DNA of 5,438 nt from RGIG1959 sp051877215 (lineage in GTDB: Bacteria; Bacillota; Clostridia; Oscillospirales; Acutalibacteraceae): positions 1-5,438 of the forward strand of contig JBJEIR010000026.1 in assembly GCA_051877215.1 (NCBI GenBank), given 5' to 3'. Of the stretch, positions 5,289 to 5,438 are shown in pieces (positions within the stretch are counted from its first letter, which is position 1; each line of letters starts with the position of its first letter). The translations under genes were made by a program, and so were the position numbers. Below the pieces are notes generated by a model. It worked only from the letters and a program-made list of their open reading frames with translations, made no database searches and was not told the DNA's origin.

Positions 5289-5438
5289 TTAGCCTCCGCA
5301 AGGCGTTTTTTCAAAAAAATCGGCAATTTGAAGTTCGGGGGGGTCGCTTTCGCGGCAATACCCTTTTGAAGAAGCAAAAGAGAACAGCTCATCGCATAAC
5401 AAAGCGGCGGTCAGCGCCCCTCTCTCCATAGATGCGTT
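5289..5438 (-). CDS. C-terminal end of an unrecognised protein (partial)
   Basis: The minus strand is open in one frame from the window edge for 49 codons to a TAA at 5291-5289, while the other two minus frames are closed within the first 16 codons. The translated tail includes LLCDELFSFASSKGYCRESD and PPELQIADFFEKTPCGG, a normal-looking mix of hydrophobic and charged residues. I do not recognise the family. An internal ATG at 5429 could start a 46-residue protein, but I see no good ribosome binding site there in the few bases available, so a longer gene entering from outside is more likely. The stop is only 8 bases upstream of the -35 element. A run of seven C residues (5337-5343 complement) encodes Pro-Pro. 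An open frame of this length could arise by chance, so this is a tentative call. Confidence 0.45.
   Translation of the reverse strand, partial: NASMERGALTAALLCDELFSFASSKGYCRESDPPELQIADFFEKTPCGG

Noticed and set aside
5291..5311. GCCT-CCGCA-AGGC followed by a T-run on the plus strand, resembling a rho-independent terminator
   Set aside because: The stem is only 4 bp, no plus-strand gene ends there, and the T-runs are better explained as A-tracts upstream of the minus-strand promoter.

Overview
The window reads as a chromosomal segment of a Gram-positive, probably anaerobic member of the Firmicutes (class Clostridia, perhaps an Oscillospiraceae/Ruminococcaceae relative). The evidence is the gene order yicC - remA - gmk - rpoZ, which is typical of Firmicutes, the presence of RemA itself (mostly a Firmicutes protein), strong AGGAGG-type ribosome binding sites, and a decarboxylase/transcarboxylase cluster of the kind found in fermentative anaerobes. 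Base composition looks moderate, roughly half G+C by eye. Every gene is on the minus strand, so transcription runs from high to low coordinates.

Region 1 (5438 to about 5166): the C-terminal tail of an unrecognised gene (stop at 5289-5291), then a convincing sigma-A promoter (-35 at 5276-5281, -10 at 5253-5258, 17-base spacer, extended -10) and a leader of about 80 bases.

Region 2 (5165 to 1990): three closely spaced genes. They encode a divergent acyl-CoA carboxyltransferase subunit (12S/MmdA-like), a small biotin carrier protein (1.3S-like, biotinyl lysine K84) and a pyruvate/oxaloacetate carboxyltransferase (OadA/PycB/5S-like, no biotin domain of its own). Together they have the parts list of a soluble transcarboxylase: one subunit moves CO2 to or from an acyl-CoA, the carrier ferries it on biotin, and the other moves it to or from pyruvate/oxaloacetate. 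No membrane beta or gamma subunit of a Na+-pumping decarboxylase is visible here, but such subunits could lie elsewhere in the genome. A 12-bp hairpin follows the last gene.

Region 3 (1879 to 1): a housekeeping cluster of yicC (endoribonuclease family), remA (DNA-binding regulator), gmk (guanylate kinase) and the start of rpoZ (RNA polymerase omega, cut by the window edge). remA/gmk and gmk/rpoZ overlap by 11 and 17 bases, which suggests coupled translation.

Most of the window is recognisable. The parts worth a second look are the transcarboxylase-like trio, its carboxyltransferase with altered glycine motifs, the TTG start of the oadA-like gene with a tiny overlapping reading frame, and the well-formed promoter. 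I see no mobile element, CRISPR array, tRNA or rRNA.
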